In this document: positions 8,215 to 17,208 of the stretch, one piece after another | Numbering within the stretch: the stretch's first letter is position 1 | Layout: each line of letters begins with the position of its first letter | NCBI GenBank assembly: GCA_022571515.1 | Contig: JACZXQ010000015.1 | Coordinates: forward strand, 1-64,000 | DNA from: Gemmatimonadota bacterium | GTDB lineage: Bacteria > Gemmatimonadota > Gemmatimonadetes > Longimicrobiales > Gaopeijiaceae | DNA: 64,000 nucleotides | Direction of reading: 5' to 3' | Notes under the pieces: generated by a model | Told to the model about the DNA's origin: nothing | The model's input: the letters and a program-made list of their open reading frames with translations, nothing else | The model's database searches: none | Program-made: the position numbers and the translations under genes

Positions 8215-9204
8215 CTATCTCCTGCTCTGCTTCCGGAGCCACTCTCCCGTGCGCCGGAGGGCGTCCTGGTGAGTATGGGGAGGATCCCAGTTGAGGATCT
8301 TGCGCGCCAACGACGAGTCGTAGGGGTTGTCGTCCAACACGAGAGCAGCGACCCGCGCCAGAGAGAGATCGCGGGCGCCCGGGATCTTGACCCCCAACGT
8401 CTCCCCCAGCTTCGCGCCCTTTCGGATGAGCCCGGCGGGCAAGTGCATGAAACGCGGTGTGCGGCCCAGGCCGACCGCCAACCACTTCATGAGCTCCAAC
8501 TGTGTGATGGGGTGATCGGTGGCCATGTTGAACGCGCGGCCCGCTCCCAAACCCGAGAGCGCCACCTCCACGCCGGCTGCGATATTGCCGGCATAGACGA
8601 CCGGGAGCGTGTTCGTCCCGGGCCCCATCACCACGGTGATCGGAAATTGGACCATGCGCGCCAGTTTGGGAGCGAACAGGCGGTCACGCTCGCCGTAGAC
8701 CGCAGAGGGTCGGAGGATGGTGAGCGCCATACCGGGGCCGTGAAAGCGCATTGCGACCCTCTCCGCCTCGCGTTTGGAACGGCCATATAGATCCGCCGGC
8801 CGCAGCGGACGATCCATTGGAGCGGACTCGTCGATGTGGTCACCCGGATCGCCGTATACCGCGATCGAAGACACATGGACCGCCATGGAAACGCCGGCCT
8901 CGGCAGCCGCCTCAAGCACGTTTCGGGTGCCGTCGACGTTGACCGCCCGCACCTCCGGCCAGGACGTGCTCGCGTAGATGAGCGCCGCACAGTGCACCAC
9001 GGCGTCGCAGCCGCGCATGCGTGGAATATGGTACTCGACACCGTCGCGCACGTCGCCCACATGGATCTCGCACCCGTGCGCCTCCAGAAAGCTCGAGTCC
9101 GAGTTCGGCCGCTGCAGCGCTACCACGTCGTGACCGCTTCGGATCAGCCTGTCGGCTACGTGCGACCCTATTAGGCCGGAGCCTCCCGTGAGGAAAATGC
9201 GCAT
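8215..9204 (-). CDS. NAD-dependent epimerase/dehydratase (extended SDR)
   Basis: About 329 aa from the ATG at 9204 (MRIFLTGGSGLIG). The dinucleotide-binding glycine motif TGGSGLIGSHV is at residues 6-16, the serine in HVSSIAVYGD, and the catalytic YGRSK (YxxxK) follows. The fold is that of sugar-nucleotide epimerases, 3-beta-hydroxysteroid dehydrogenases and dihydroflavonol reductases; the substrate cannot be told. The C-terminal half ends with the typical LARKILNWDP substrate-domain motif. It stops 4 nt before the LOG gene start, so they are in one operon. Confidence 0.85.
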   Translation of the reverse strand: MRIFLTGGSGLIGSHVADRLIRSGHDVVALQRPNSDSSFLEAHGCEIHVGDVRDGVEYHIPRMRGCDAVVHCAALIYASTSWPEVRAVNVDGTRNVLEAAAEAGVSMAVHVSSIAVYGDPGDHIDESAPMDRPLRPADLYGRSKREAERVAMRFHGPGMALTILRPSAVYGERDRLFAPKLARMVQFPITVVMGPGTNTLPVVYAGNIAAGVEVALSGLGAGRAFNMATDHPITQLELMKWLAVGLGRTPRFMHLPAGLIRKGAKLGETLGVKIPGARDLSLARVAALVLDDNPYDSSLARKILNWDPPHTHQDALRRTGEWLRKQSRR

Positions 9205-9244
9205 GAGGTGTGGCGCTGCGACCGGAGTCCCTCGTCCGGGGGGG

Positions 9245-10030
9245 CTAGCCCCCGCTGAGGAAATCCTCCGCGGCACTCCGGATCATCGGCATTAGAGCTG
9301 GGTGCGCTACGTCGTAGTCGACGAGACCCTTGGCCATCTCGTCGTCCCACACATCGAGCAGGTGCTGGTAGTAGCCCCGAGCCCCGTCTTCGTCGCCGAG
9401 CGCCACCGAGGCCTCGGCCGCAGAGGACAGCACGAGGAGATGGTCCGGGGCGCTCTCCAGCGCTTGGGCCGCGACCGCCAGTGCCTCCTCGCTTCTCTGC
9501 GCCTCGCGAAGAAGCGTAGCCAAGTGGTGGCTCCCGTCTGAGTCCAATGGCGCCGCCCGCTCGTAGGCGGCGATCGCCATCGGGAGGAAGCTCAGGATCT
9601 CGCCTTGGTTCCCGACCGACACTGCCCTCATAACCCGCTCAAAGAGCCTGTCGGCGGCCTGGCGGGGGGTCATGCTGGTGAGGTCCACGCTCGACGCGTC
9701 CACGGCCCGCGCTCCCTGCGCGGAAGATGCAGGTGGGGTCTGTGCACCCGGTCCATAGATCGGCCACGCGACCACCAGGATCAGACCGGCCAACAGAGCT
9801 CCCGCGATCCACCAGCCCATGTTTGCCGTAGCGCTGTCTCCGGACCCGCTGGTCGCGGGGGCCGCACCCTGCCCGGCGTCCGAAGCCAGCGACCCACCGC
9901 ACTGATTGCAAAAGCGTGCGCCGGCCTGAGACTGCTGTCCGCACGACGGGCATTCGGGTGCGACCAGCGCGGCTCCGCACGACGAGCAGAACTTGCCGTC
10001 CCCCGAGGCACCGCATCGTGGGCAGGTCAT
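9245..10030 (-). CDS. Double zinc-ribbon membrane protein with TPR-like C-terminus
   Basis: 261 aa. Residues 1-48 form two zinc ribbons (CPRC...CSSC and CPSC...CNQC), followed by a low-complexity linker, one membrane helix (MGWWIAGALLAGLILVV, around residues 71-88) and a periplasmic region with helical repeats (LREAQRSEEALAVAAQALESAPD) resembling TPR. The zinc ribbons would lie in the cytoplasm. The ATG overlaps the end of the M14 peptidase gene (10027). Function unknown; similar zinc-ribbon plus TPR proteins are common in this type of genome. Confidence 0.7.
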   Translation of the reverse strand: MTCPRCGASGDGKFCSSCGAALVAPECPSCGQQSQAGARFCNQCGGSLASDAGQGAAPATSGSGDSATANMGWWIAGALLAGLILVVAWPIYGPGAQTPPASSAQGARAVDASSVDLTSMTPRQAADRLFERVMRAVSVGNQGEILSFLPMAIAAYERAAPLDSDGSHHLATLLREAQRSEEALAVAAQALESAPDHLLVLSSAAEASVALGDEDGARGYYQHLLDVWDDEMAKGLVDYDVAHPALMPMIRSAAEDFLSGG

Positions 10031-12378
10031 CTCGAGCCTCCGGAATCGGGTTCACCTTCGGGCGCCCGGGGCGTGGTGCTCATGGCGTTCCACAGGAGCG
10101 GCCAGGTCGCCACCGTCTGACCGCGGTAGTTCGGCTGGAATCCGAACAGCACCACCGAGCCGGACCCGATCGGCACCTCGACGATCGCAGGCTTTCCGGC
10201 CACGTGCTCCGGGCCGAGGATCCATCCGGACAGCACCGGGTCGCCCGCCGCATAGCGGGCAACCACGCTGGCCCTGGCGTCCATCACGTCGAAGGCGCGG
10301 CTGCTCCGCCAGTACCAGGCTACCGACTCGGCGCCCATGCCGGCCGTGATCGGGTGGTCCTCGAGGTCGAGTTGGAGGATCGACCCCGGGATGAAAAAAT
10401 CCTGGGTGTCCAAACGCTCCACCGCGCTCGAGATCTCGAGACCGAACAACTCCGTGACGAAGTCGGTGGCCTCCTCGATGGCGATGAGCCGCCCCCCGGA
10501 ACGCACGAACGACTCCAGGGCACTCACGCCCGCTTGCCCCAACCCCCCCGTGTACTCGGGCGGGAGCGCGCCGGGGGAGAAACCGTCGCGGATCGAGCCC
10601 GGGCTCTGGTCCTGGAGAACGATCACGTCGTAGTCGTCCCCGAGGCCGCCCTCGCGAGCGCGCGCGTCCTTCAGCGTATCGTACCGGAGCCCGTGCTGGT
10701 CGAAGACCCAACGGGTCCAACCCGCCTCCATGGGCTCCTGCGCCGACTTGTAGATCGCCACCCGAGGCGCGTCGGGCCCCGTGAGAGCCTCCGGCAGCTC
10801 GAACGCGAAATCCGGGGTCTCGATGGGGTCAGGCTCCAAGATACCAGCGAGATCCGGAACCTCCTCGACCGCCACAGCCTCGACATCCATGAGGAGGGGC
10901 AGAGTGTGCGCGGTCACGTCGTACGGCGGCTTTGGCGGTCCCCCTGGGAACTGTCGCAGGTCCGGGTAGTGCTGCACCTCGAGCATCGTCTGAGCGAACG
11001 CCGCGTACGGCTGATTCATCGGGACCACGTACGATCCGGCCGGGAAGGAGCGTCCGTCGCCCTCGAAGTCTGTCCAGGCCCGATGCACCTCGACGTCCCC
11101 CATGCGGAGGGTTCGCAAGACGTAGGCCAGGCCCGCCGTGTTCGGCTGGTCGGCGGGAATCACCCACGCGGCGGGCCACGCTTCCCAGCCCTTCACGGCA
11201 CGCTCGTTGATGCGGTAGAAGTTCTCCAGCCAGTACCGGCGGTTCTTGGCGGCGTTGGTGAGCAAGGCCATCGCGCCCGACTCCATGTACTCGACGATGT
11301 CGGGCAAGCCCCACTCGCCACCCTCCCACGGATCCGGGAAGTTCCACGTCGCCACAGCGGCGTCGTATTCCCGGCCCCCACCGATGTCGTCGGCGGTCTG
11401 AGTGATGGGGGTCGCGATACGCGCGGACGCCGTCTCGGAGAGGATCCGGGCCCCCGCGTGGTAGTGCTGGTACGCGCGTGCCGGAGTGAAGCCGTCATAG
11501 ATGGCGTTGACCACCACACCCTTCTTCCCCTGGGCGGTCAACTCGGCAGCCATGTACGTCCCGAGCATGTTGACCGCCGCGACCAGGCCAGGATCCACGT
11601 TGTGTTCAATGGGATCGATGTAGGGCGGGAAAAAGATGCGCGCCCCGCTGTTCCCCATCTGATGGATGTCGTGCACGATCTGGGGATGCCAGGCGTTGTG
11701 CGCCTGCAGCACCGTGTACTGGGTCTCCAGTTGCGTGAACGCGTACCAGTCCCGGTTGTTGTCGTGCCCCACGTAGTAGTGGTACAGCCAGGGCATCGGC
11801 GAGGCCTCGTACTCCGTCCCGACGTGCTCGTTGTACCAATCCACCACCCACTGCGTCCCATCGGGATTCAGCGATGGGATATCCAGGAGGATCACGTTGT
11901 CCAGGATTTCCAGGACCTTGGCCTCGTTCGAGGACGCCAGCCGGTACGCGAGCCGGGCTGCGGTCTGGGCCCCGCCGACCTCGGTGGAGTGGATCGCGTG
12001 CGTGATCAGGACGATCGTCTTGCCCTCGTCCAGGAGCCGCTGGAGCTCCTCTTCACCCCCAACACGTCGTGGGTCGGCCAGCCGCATTTGGATGTTCCTC
12101 AGGCGCTCGATGTCGGCATGGTTCTCGGGACTCGTGATCGTGAGCATCACGAATGGAAGCCCGGCCGTGGTGGGCCCGAGCGTGTCGACGCTGACGCGGG
12201 GGCTGGCCTGGGCGAGCCGTTCGTAATAAGCCGTCAAGGCGGACCAGTTCGCGAGCTTCCGGTCGGAACCCAGCTCGAAACCGAAGTGTGATTCCGGTGT
12301 GGGAACGACCTGCGCTTGAAGCGTGCCGGCAGCGAACAGCACCACTCCCGCGCTGATCGCCAGGACTCGCTTAATCAT
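10027..12378 (-). CDS. Secreted M14-family zinc carboxypeptidase
   Basis: 783 aa with signal peptide (MIKRVLAISAGVVLFAAG, cleavage after LQA). The catalytic domain shows the M14 zinc motif HxxE in THAIHSTEVGG (H130, E133), the SLNPDGTQWVVDWYN segment and HDIHQMG as a probable third ligand. The large C-terminal part (residues about 400-783) contains a flavodoxin/GATase-like region (RVAIYKS...GGRLIAIEEATDF), as in long peptidases annotated as M14 or DUF4159-like. Likely digests peptides in the periplasm or outside. Its start is divergent from the M28 peptidase gene, with a palindrome at 12414-12430. Confidence 0.82.
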   Translation of the reverse strand: MIKRVLAISAGVVLFAAGTLQAQVVPTPESHFGFELGSDRKLANWSALTAYYERLAQASPRVSVDTLGPTTAGLPFVMLTITSPENHADIERLRNIQMRLADPRRVGGEEELQRLLDEGKTIVLITHAIHSTEVGGAQTAARLAYRLASSNEAKVLEILDNVILLDIPSLNPDGTQWVVDWYNEHVGTEYEASPMPWLYHYYVGHDNNRDWYAFTQLETQYTVLQAHNAWHPQIVHDIHQMGNSGARIFFPPYIDPIEHNVDPGLVAAVNMLGTYMAAELTAQGKKGVVVNAIYDGFTPARAYQHYHAGARILSETASARIATPITQTADDIGGGREYDAAVATWNFPDPWEGGEWGLPDIVEYMESGAMALLTNAAKNRRYWLENFYRINERAVKGWEAWPAAWVIPADQPNTAGLAYVLRTLRMGDVEVHRAWTDFEGDGRSFPAGSYVVPMNQPYAAFAQTMLEVQHYPDLRQFPGGPPKPPYDVTAHTLPLLMDVEAVAVEEVPDLAGILEPDPIETPDFAFELPEALTGPDAPRVAIYKSAQEPMEAGWTRWVFDQHGLRYDTLKDARAREGGLGDDYDVIVLQDQSPGSIRDGFSPGALPPEYTGGLGQAGVSALESFVRSGGRLIAIEEATDFVTELFGLEISSAVERLDTQDFFIPGSILQLDLEDHPITAGMGAESVAWYWRSSRAFDVMDARASVVARYAAGDPVLSGWILGPEHVAGKPAIVEVPIGSGSVVLFGFQPNYRGQTVATWPLLWNAMSTTPRAPEGEPDSGGSR

Positions 12379-12565
12379 AGATTCTCCGCGACGTGATTGG
12401 GGGTGAGGAAAAATGGTACCTCAGGTACCAGAGGTCTGCAACCTCACGTGCCTCGCACGTCCAGGGCAGCGGTTCGCCAGCAGGGCACGGGGGCCATACT
12501 TTGCTTGCCCGTTGAGGAGCCCGTGCCGGGCTCCGGACACTATGCCAGAGAGTGGAGATGTGATC
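12379..12565. promoter_or_regulatory. Divergent regulatory region of two peptidase genes
   Basis: Holds two inverted repeats. The first, 12414-12430, is TGGTACCT-C-AGGTACCA: perfect 8-bp arms around one base, 36 bp upstream of the M14 start, a good operator candidate. The second, 12516-12534, is GGAGCCCG-TGC-CGGGCTCC, a perfect 8-bp stem with a 3-nt loop in the leader of the M28 gene. It lacks a T-run, so it is more likely an RNA hairpin than a terminator. Confidence 0.5.
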
Positions 12566-14197
12566 GTGAAGCGCCTCATCATTCTTTCAGTGGTAGCCCT
12601 CGTTGGGTGTGCGAGTGAGTCGATCGACACCACGATTCCCGAGATCTCGGGCGACATGATCCGGGAGCACATGCAGCGCCTCGCCTCCGACGACTTCATG
12701 GGCAGGGGCCCCGGAAGCGACGGTGGGCGCCGGGCGGCGGAGTACGTCGCCGACCAATTCGAGGCCGCCGGCCTACAGCCCATCGATGGCAGTTACTTCC
12801 AGGACGTCCGCCTCATCGGCACCACCCCAAAAGCCTCCGAGATCGAGTTGGGGTTTTCCAGGGGCGGCGCGAGCGTGTCCCCCGATTATCTCGACGACTT
12901 CGTGCTCTGGTCTGGTGACCCCGAGTCCCAGGCGGTCGAGGGATCCGGGGAGTTGGTGTTCGTGGGCTACGGGATCTCGGCGCCCGAGGCCGACTGGGAT
13001 GATTTCGGGATCGACGTGGCGGGAAAGATCCTGCTCATCCTGGTGAACGACCCTCCGGCGCCTCCGGGCGAGCCGGAGCTGTTCGGCGGGCGGGCCATGA
13101 CCTACTACGGCCGCTGGACCTACAAGTACGAGGAGTCCGCAAGGCAGGGCGCTCTGGGTGCCCTCGTGGTCCATACCACCGAGGCGGCCGGCTACCCCTG
13201 GAGCGTCGTGCGCGGGGGATGGTCGGGTGAGCAGGTGGCACTTCCTCCCGCTCCCGACGCGAACCCTGTACCCCTCCAAGGTTGGCTGTCGTACGAGGCT
13301 GCTTCCAGTGTGCTGGCCCTCGCTTCGCTCGACCTCGATGAACTGATGACCCAGGCCGCCAGCCGGGGGTTCGAGCCTGTCGCGACAGGAATTCAGGTCG
13401 ACGCCCGCGTCACCAACACGATCCGCGTGGTCGAAACGCAGAACGTCGTGGGATTGCTACCCGGGTCTTCGCGGCCCGACGAGGTCATCACGCTCACATC
13501 GCACTACGATCACTTCGGTATCGGCGAGCCGGTCGACGGGGACTCCATCTACAACGGAGCCTACGACAACGCGAGCGGCACGGCGCTGCTGATCTCGCTT
13601 GCGAACGCTGCCGCCGGACTGCCCGAGGCTCCGCCCCGCTCACTTCTATTCATCGCCACGGCTGCGGAGGAACAGGGACTGCTGGGCGGCGCCTGGTACG
13701 TTCAGTCGCCGCTATTCCCGCTGGCCAACACTGTCGCCGAAATCAACATGGACGGGGCCAACCTGTGGGGCGAGACCGACGACATGATCGCTCAAGGTGC
13801 CGAACGCAGCGGTCTCGGCCGTTACGTAGAGGCCCGCGCCGCCGAGGCCGGGCTGACCCTCATGCCGGACGCAGAGCCGGAAAAGGGGTACTTTTTCCGA
13901 AGTGACCACTTTCCCTTCGCGCGGGCCGGAGTGCCGTCGCTCTACATCGAGCATGGGCGACAGTTCCGTGGCAAGCCCGACGGTTGGGGTAACGAGGTGA
14001 TGGCGAATTATACGGCCAATCATTACCACGCCCCGAGCGATGAGTTCTCCGAAGATTTCGTGTTCTCGGGTGCGGTGCAACAGGGTTGGCTGATCCTGGC
14101 GACGGCGCTCGACATCGCCAGGGACGACAGCTGGCCGAATTGGTTCGAGGGTTCGGAGTTCAGGGCGGCCCGAGATGCGATGCGGCCGGGGGGTTGA
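12566..14197 (+). CDS. M28-family metallopeptidase, lipoprotein
   Basis: About 543 aa. I chose GTG 12566 (MKRLIILSVVALVGC) because it gives a lipoprotein signal with lipobox VGC and has GGAG about 8 nt upstream; longer frames upstream lack sense. The middle contains a PA-like insert (GKILLILVNDPP...GALGALVVHTTEAAGYPW), and the catalytic M28 domain has the two-zinc ligands in LTSHYDHFG, YDNASGTA, AAEEQGLLG, EINMDG and ANHYHAPSDEF. Acts as an aminopeptidase-type enzyme outside the cytoplasm. It runs opposite to the M14 peptidase and converges on Nif3. Confidence 0.88.
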   Translation: MKRLIILSVVALVGCASESIDTTIPEISGDMIREHMQRLASDDFMGRGPGSDGGRRAAEYVADQFEAAGLQPIDGSYFQDVRLIGTTPKASEIELGFSRGGASVSPDYLDDFVLWSGDPESQAVEGSGELVFVGYGISAPEADWDDFGIDVAGKILLILVNDPPAPPGEPELFGGRAMTYYGRWTYKYEESARQGALGALVVHTTEAAGYPWSVVRGGWSGEQVALPPAPDANPVPLQGWLSYEAASSVLALASLDLDELMTQAASRGFEPVATGIQVDARVTNTIRVVETQNVVGLLPGSSRPDEVITLTSHYDHFGIGEPVDGDSIYNGAYDNASGTALLISLANAAAGLPEAPPRSLLFIATAAEEQGLLGGAWYVQSPLFPLANTVAEINMDGANLWGETDDMIAQGAERSGLGRYVEARAAEAGLTLMPDAEPEKGYFFRSDHFPFARAGVPSLYIEHGRQFRGKPDGWGNEVMANYTANHYHAPSDEFSEDFVFSGAVQQGWLILATALDIARDDSWPNWFEGSEFRAARDAMRPGG

Positions 14198-14203
14198 GGC
14201 TGG

Positions 14204-14956
14204 CTAGAGTCCGGTAGGGGCGTCGATGAACTCCCAGGGGATCTCGAAGCGCTCCTCGATATGGGCAGCGAGCGCCTTCACGCCCCAGGTCTCCGTGGCG
14301 TAGTGGCCCGCGTAGTAGGCGTTCACTCCTAGCTCCATGGCCTCGTGGAACGTGTGGTGGGCGCCCTCACCCGTGACCAGGGCGTCTATCCCCGCGTCCG
14401 CGGCCTCGGATATCAGGCTCGCAGCTCCTCCGGTCACAACCGCCACCCGGTGGAGCTGCTCGGGTCCGCCGGGGATGAGCTTCACAGGCCCGCCGACCAC
14501 CCGTGCGATCGTCTCACGAAAAGCCTCTCGTTCCGCGTCGAGAAATCCCCACCACCCGATCTTCTCTCCGGCGTAGGTCCCGAATCGCTCCAACCGGTCC
14601 AGACCGAGCTCCCGAGCGAGGACTGCGCAGTTACCGACCTCGGAGTGGGCGTCGAGCGGGAGATGAGCGCTGAACAGCGCCAACCCCTCCGTAATCAGCG
14701 TGTGTAGCTTCCGGTAGCGCGGGCCGGTGACCCTGTGGCGTCCGTCCCAGAACAGACCGTGATGCACGATCAGGAGATCGGCGCCCCTTCGGGCTGCCTC
14801 GTTGATGACCGCCTCACTGGAATCGACCGCAACGCAGATTTTCGAGACAGTTTCAGGCCCCTCGACCTGAAGGCCGTTCGTCGCCAGAGGGTAATCCGGA
14901 AACTCCTCCAGGCGGAGATACTCCGAGAGATATTGGAGCAGGGATTCTAATTTCAT
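14204..14956 (-). CDS. Nif3-like dinuclear metal centre protein
   Basis: 250 aa, full length for the YbgI/Nif3 family of toroidal hexamers. Metal-ligand blocks are LIVHHGLFW, SAHLPLDAH, and GEGAHHTFHEAMELG near the C-terminus. Some members have GTP cyclohydrolase I type 2 annotations, but the physiological role is unsettled. It stops 7 nt from the convergent M28 gene. It lies downstream of bactofilin with a 90-bp gap, so it may be transcribed with the par/bactofilin group or from its own promoter. Confidence 0.88.
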   Translation of the reverse strand: MKLESLLQYLSEYLRLEEFPDYPLATNGLQVEGPETVSKICVAVDSSEAVINEAARRGADLLIVHHGLFWDGRHRVTGPRYRKLHTLITEGLALFSAHLPLDAHSEVGNCAVLARELGLDRLERFGTYAGEKIGWWGFLDAEREAFRETIARVVGGPVKLIPGGPEQLHRVAVVTGGAASLISEAADAGIDALVTGEGAHHTFHEAMELGVNAYYAGHYATETWGVKALAAHIEERFEIPWEFIDAPTGL

Positions 14957-15046
14957 GAGATCCCCGGCCGAAACTGTGGAAAAGGTGCCTGCACGTGTGA
15001 CGCAATACGCAACAATGGGCGTGGTGGTCGAGCGTAAGTCGTTGGT

Positions 15047-15523
15047 CTAGGGTGACTTAGATAGTTTTCCCGATGTTGTGGAAAACCCCTTGTCGCCAGC
15101 GCTCTCCTCACGCCCGTTCGGGCCCTCCTCGTCGGCGATGATATGCTCGGGTGTGGGCGCCGTTTGTTTCCCTTCTCCGACCATGATCTGGCCCTCGATG
15201 GAGGCCCCCTCCTCGAGCTGCATCCGGTGCGCGCGGATCGTGCCTTCGATGCGGCACGTGGCGTGCACCTCCAGTCGGGACGCAATCGTCAGGGTTCCCA
15301 CCACGCGGCCGGAAATCACTGCATCCTGAGTCTCGATGTCGCCGTCGACAAACCCCTCCTTGCCTACAACCACGGCCTTGCCGGCCCGGACCGCTCCTTG
15401 CACAGTGCCCTCGATCCTGAGGCTCCCCGTGGTTACACAATCACCGACGACCTGCATACCGGGTCCAATGATGGAGATTACATCCTCCGGTGGTGTGCCG
15501 TTCGGGGCGCGGTGTTTTGCCAT
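15047..15523 (-). CDS. Bactofilin (polymer-forming cytoskeletal protein)
   Basis: 158 aa. The central beta-helix shows repeated short strands with alternating small and hydrophobic residues (GSLRIEGTVQGAVRAGKAVVV, then GFVDGDIETQDAVISG and VVGTLTIASRLEVHATCRIEG), which is the DUF583/bactofilin pattern. The N- and C-terminal tails are disordered. Bactofilins form non-polar filaments that anchor peptidoglycan enzymes or the ParAB-parS complex. Here the gene follows an M23 peptidase and parB, a linkage that supports a joint scaffold role. Confidence 0.9.
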   Translation of the reverse strand: MAKHRAPNGTPPEDVISIIGPGMQVVGDCVTTGSLRIEGTVQGAVRAGKAVVVGKEGFVDGDIETQDAVISGRVVGTLTIASRLEVHATCRIEGTIRAHRMQLEEGASIEGQIMVGEGKQTAPTPEHIIADEEGPNGREESAGDKGFSTTSGKLSKSP

Positions 15524-15547
15524 GTTCCTATTCCCTTCCTGTCGCCT

Positions 15548-16315
15548 TCATGGTTGTCGCACCATCGTGAGCGGATCGACCGCCTCGTCATCCAGCAAAA
15601 TCTCGAAGTGCAAGTGCGGCGCGGTCGAGCGGCCAGTAGATCCACTCAACGCAATCACCTCGCTGCGACGAACCCGCGCTCCCAGCGCCGTAAGCGTGGT
15701 GGAAGCGTGTGCGTACAGCGTTTCATACCCGTTCCCATGGTCGATCCGGATGAAGCGGCCGTAGGTCGGATCATCACCAACCTCTGCCACGACACCGCTT
15801 CCTGCGGCTAGAATATATGAGTCCGTGGGCACGGCGATGTCTAGGCCCGGGTGCTCACCGGCATCTCCGGCCAAGAGGCGCTGCGTGACGAACCCCCGGT
15901 CCGTGAGCGGCCATGCTGACGGCATGGCCGCCGCGTCCTGGGATCGTGCCGACCCCGAGCGACGGCCACCGGGGGGTGGCAGCCACATCTCGGACGCGGG
16001 GGGTGAGCCCTCGTAACCGAATAAAGACCGAAGCCTTTCGTAGCGGTTTTCGAGATCGTCGACAATCCGAATCAGGGTCCGAACGTGTGCCTGCTCGGCA
16101 TGCAGTTGGGCCACCTGATCCTCGAGGTCTTCGACGCGGGCGGATCGCGTGACCAAGAAGGGCCAACTCCCCAGCATGAAGACCGCCGCGCTGCCCAGAG
16201 CGATACCGCCCAGGCGGAAGGCGCGCAGCCTCCTTCGGGACAGGCGAAACGTTCGACTCTCGCCGCCATCCTCCGGGACGAGGATGATGCTGAGGTGTGT
16301 GTCCCGCTTGCTCAT
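15548..16315 (-). CDS. M23-family (LytM) peptidoglycan endopeptidase, membrane-anchored
   Basis: 255 aa. A cytoplasmic N-tail, one transmembrane helix (ALGSAAVFMLGSWPFLVT, about residues 38-55), a coiled coil (RVEDLEDQVAQLHAEQAHVRT across 60-85) and a C-terminal LytM domain with zinc ligands in HPGLDIA and HLHFE. The full HxxxD and HxH set suggests an active cross-link hydrolase in the periplasm rather than a degenerate activator. The ATG overlaps the parB stop (ATGA). In other bacteria, M23 and bactofilin pairs control cell shape; that is the likely role here. Confidence 0.9.
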   Translation of the reverse strand: MSKRDTHLSIILVPEDGGESRTFRLSRRRLRAFRLGGIALGSAAVFMLGSWPFLVTRSARVEDLEDQVAQLHAEQAHVRTLIRIVDDLENRYERLRSLFGYEGSPPASEMWLPPPGGRRSGSARSQDAAAMPSAWPLTDRGFVTQRLLAGDAGEHPGLDIAVPTDSYILAAGSGVVAEVGDDPTYGRFIRIDHGNGYETLYAHASTTLTALGARVRRSEVIALSGSTGRSTAPHLHFEILLDDEAVDPLTMVRQP

Positions 16316-17208
16316 CCAACGATCTCGGAGGCCTCGCGGCCGGCCATGAGCGCGAAGAGGCGCTCGAAGTCCTCGGGGTTGTGGAAGGGCACCTCGATTA
16401 CGCCGTCCTTATTGTTGGTGGTCCGGATTCGGACTCGCGTGGCGAGCACGGAGCGCAACTCCTCCTGGAGCGCGAGAAGGATCGGGTCCGCGCTGGTTTT
16501 TTCAGTCGCGGCGGCGGTCTTGGCCACCCGCGTGAGGCTCTTCACTTTGCGCTCGATCTGCCGCACCGACCAACCCCCGCGTACTGCACTCCGGGCGAGA
16601 TCGGCCATACGCAACGGGTCTTCGATCGCCAGGAGGGCTCTGGCATGACCTACTGAAAGGCCGCCTTCCTCGACGAGTTTCCGCACGGACACCGGCAGGC
16701 GAAGGAGCCGCAGCATGTTGGCGACCGTAGAACGGTCCTTCCCTACCGAGCGGGCGATCTCGTCCTGAGTCAGGCCGTATTGATCAGCGAGTGCGCGGTA
16801 ACCTTGCGCTTCCTCCAGAGGACCTAGCGCCTCCCGCTGGAGGTTCTCGACGAGCGCCAGTACCAGGAGGGTGTCGTCATCCACATCGCGAACGACGACC
16901 GGGACGTCGTGCCATCCAAGGCTCGCTACGGCGCGAAGCCTACGCTCTCCGGCCACGAGCTCGTAGTGGCCGTCCCGACCCGGAGCCGGTCGTACCAAGA
17001 GTGGTTGGAGGAGGCCGTTTTCGTCGATGGAGGCGGTGAGTTCCGCGAGTTCCGCCTCCGAAAAACTCCTGCGGGGCTGCTGGGGATTCGGAGCCACCGA
17101 CGAAACGGTGATACGTTGGACGTCGCCTTTGGGGGGTTCGGTCGTCATGTAATCGCCGAGCAGCGCACCCAACCCCCTGCCCAAACGATCCTTCGCTGGC
17201 TGACTCAC
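16312..17208 (-). CDS. parB: Chromosome-partitioning protein ParB
   Basis: About 298 aa from the GTG at 17208 (VSQPAKDRLGRGLGALLGD), which overlaps the parA stop as GTGA. The N-terminal RGLGALL motif is the ParA-stimulating tail. The CTP-binding box is YELVAGERRLRA, followed by ENLQREALGPLEEAQGY and a helix-turn-helix (TQDEIARSVGKDRSTVANMLRLL) that reads parS. CTP-dependent clamps spread from parS and recruit SMC. A perfect parS lies 1.5 kb away at 18688. The C-terminal dimerisation domain is present. Confidence 0.95.
   Translation of the reverse strand: MSQPAKDRLGRGLGALLGDYMTTEPPKGDVQRITVSSVAPNPQQPRRSFSEAELAELTASIDENGLLQPLLVRPAPGRDGHYELVAGERRLRAVASLGWHDVPVVVRDVDDDTLLVLALVENLQREALGPLEEAQGYRALADQYGLTQDEIARSVGKDRSTVANMLRLLRLPVSVRKLVEEGGLSVGHARALLAIEDPLRMADLARSAVRGGWSVRQIERKVKSLTRVAKTAAATEKTSADPILLALQEELRSVLATRVRIRTTNNKDGVIEVPFHNPEDFERLFALMAGREASEIVG

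Noticed and set aside
9916-12291. A plus-strand open frame of 791 codons opposite the M14 peptidase and zinc-ribbon genes
   Set aside because: It is arginine/histidine-rich without domains, signal or Shine-Dalgarno, and lies exactly antisense to two proteins with clear motifs; long antisense frames are expected at this GC content.
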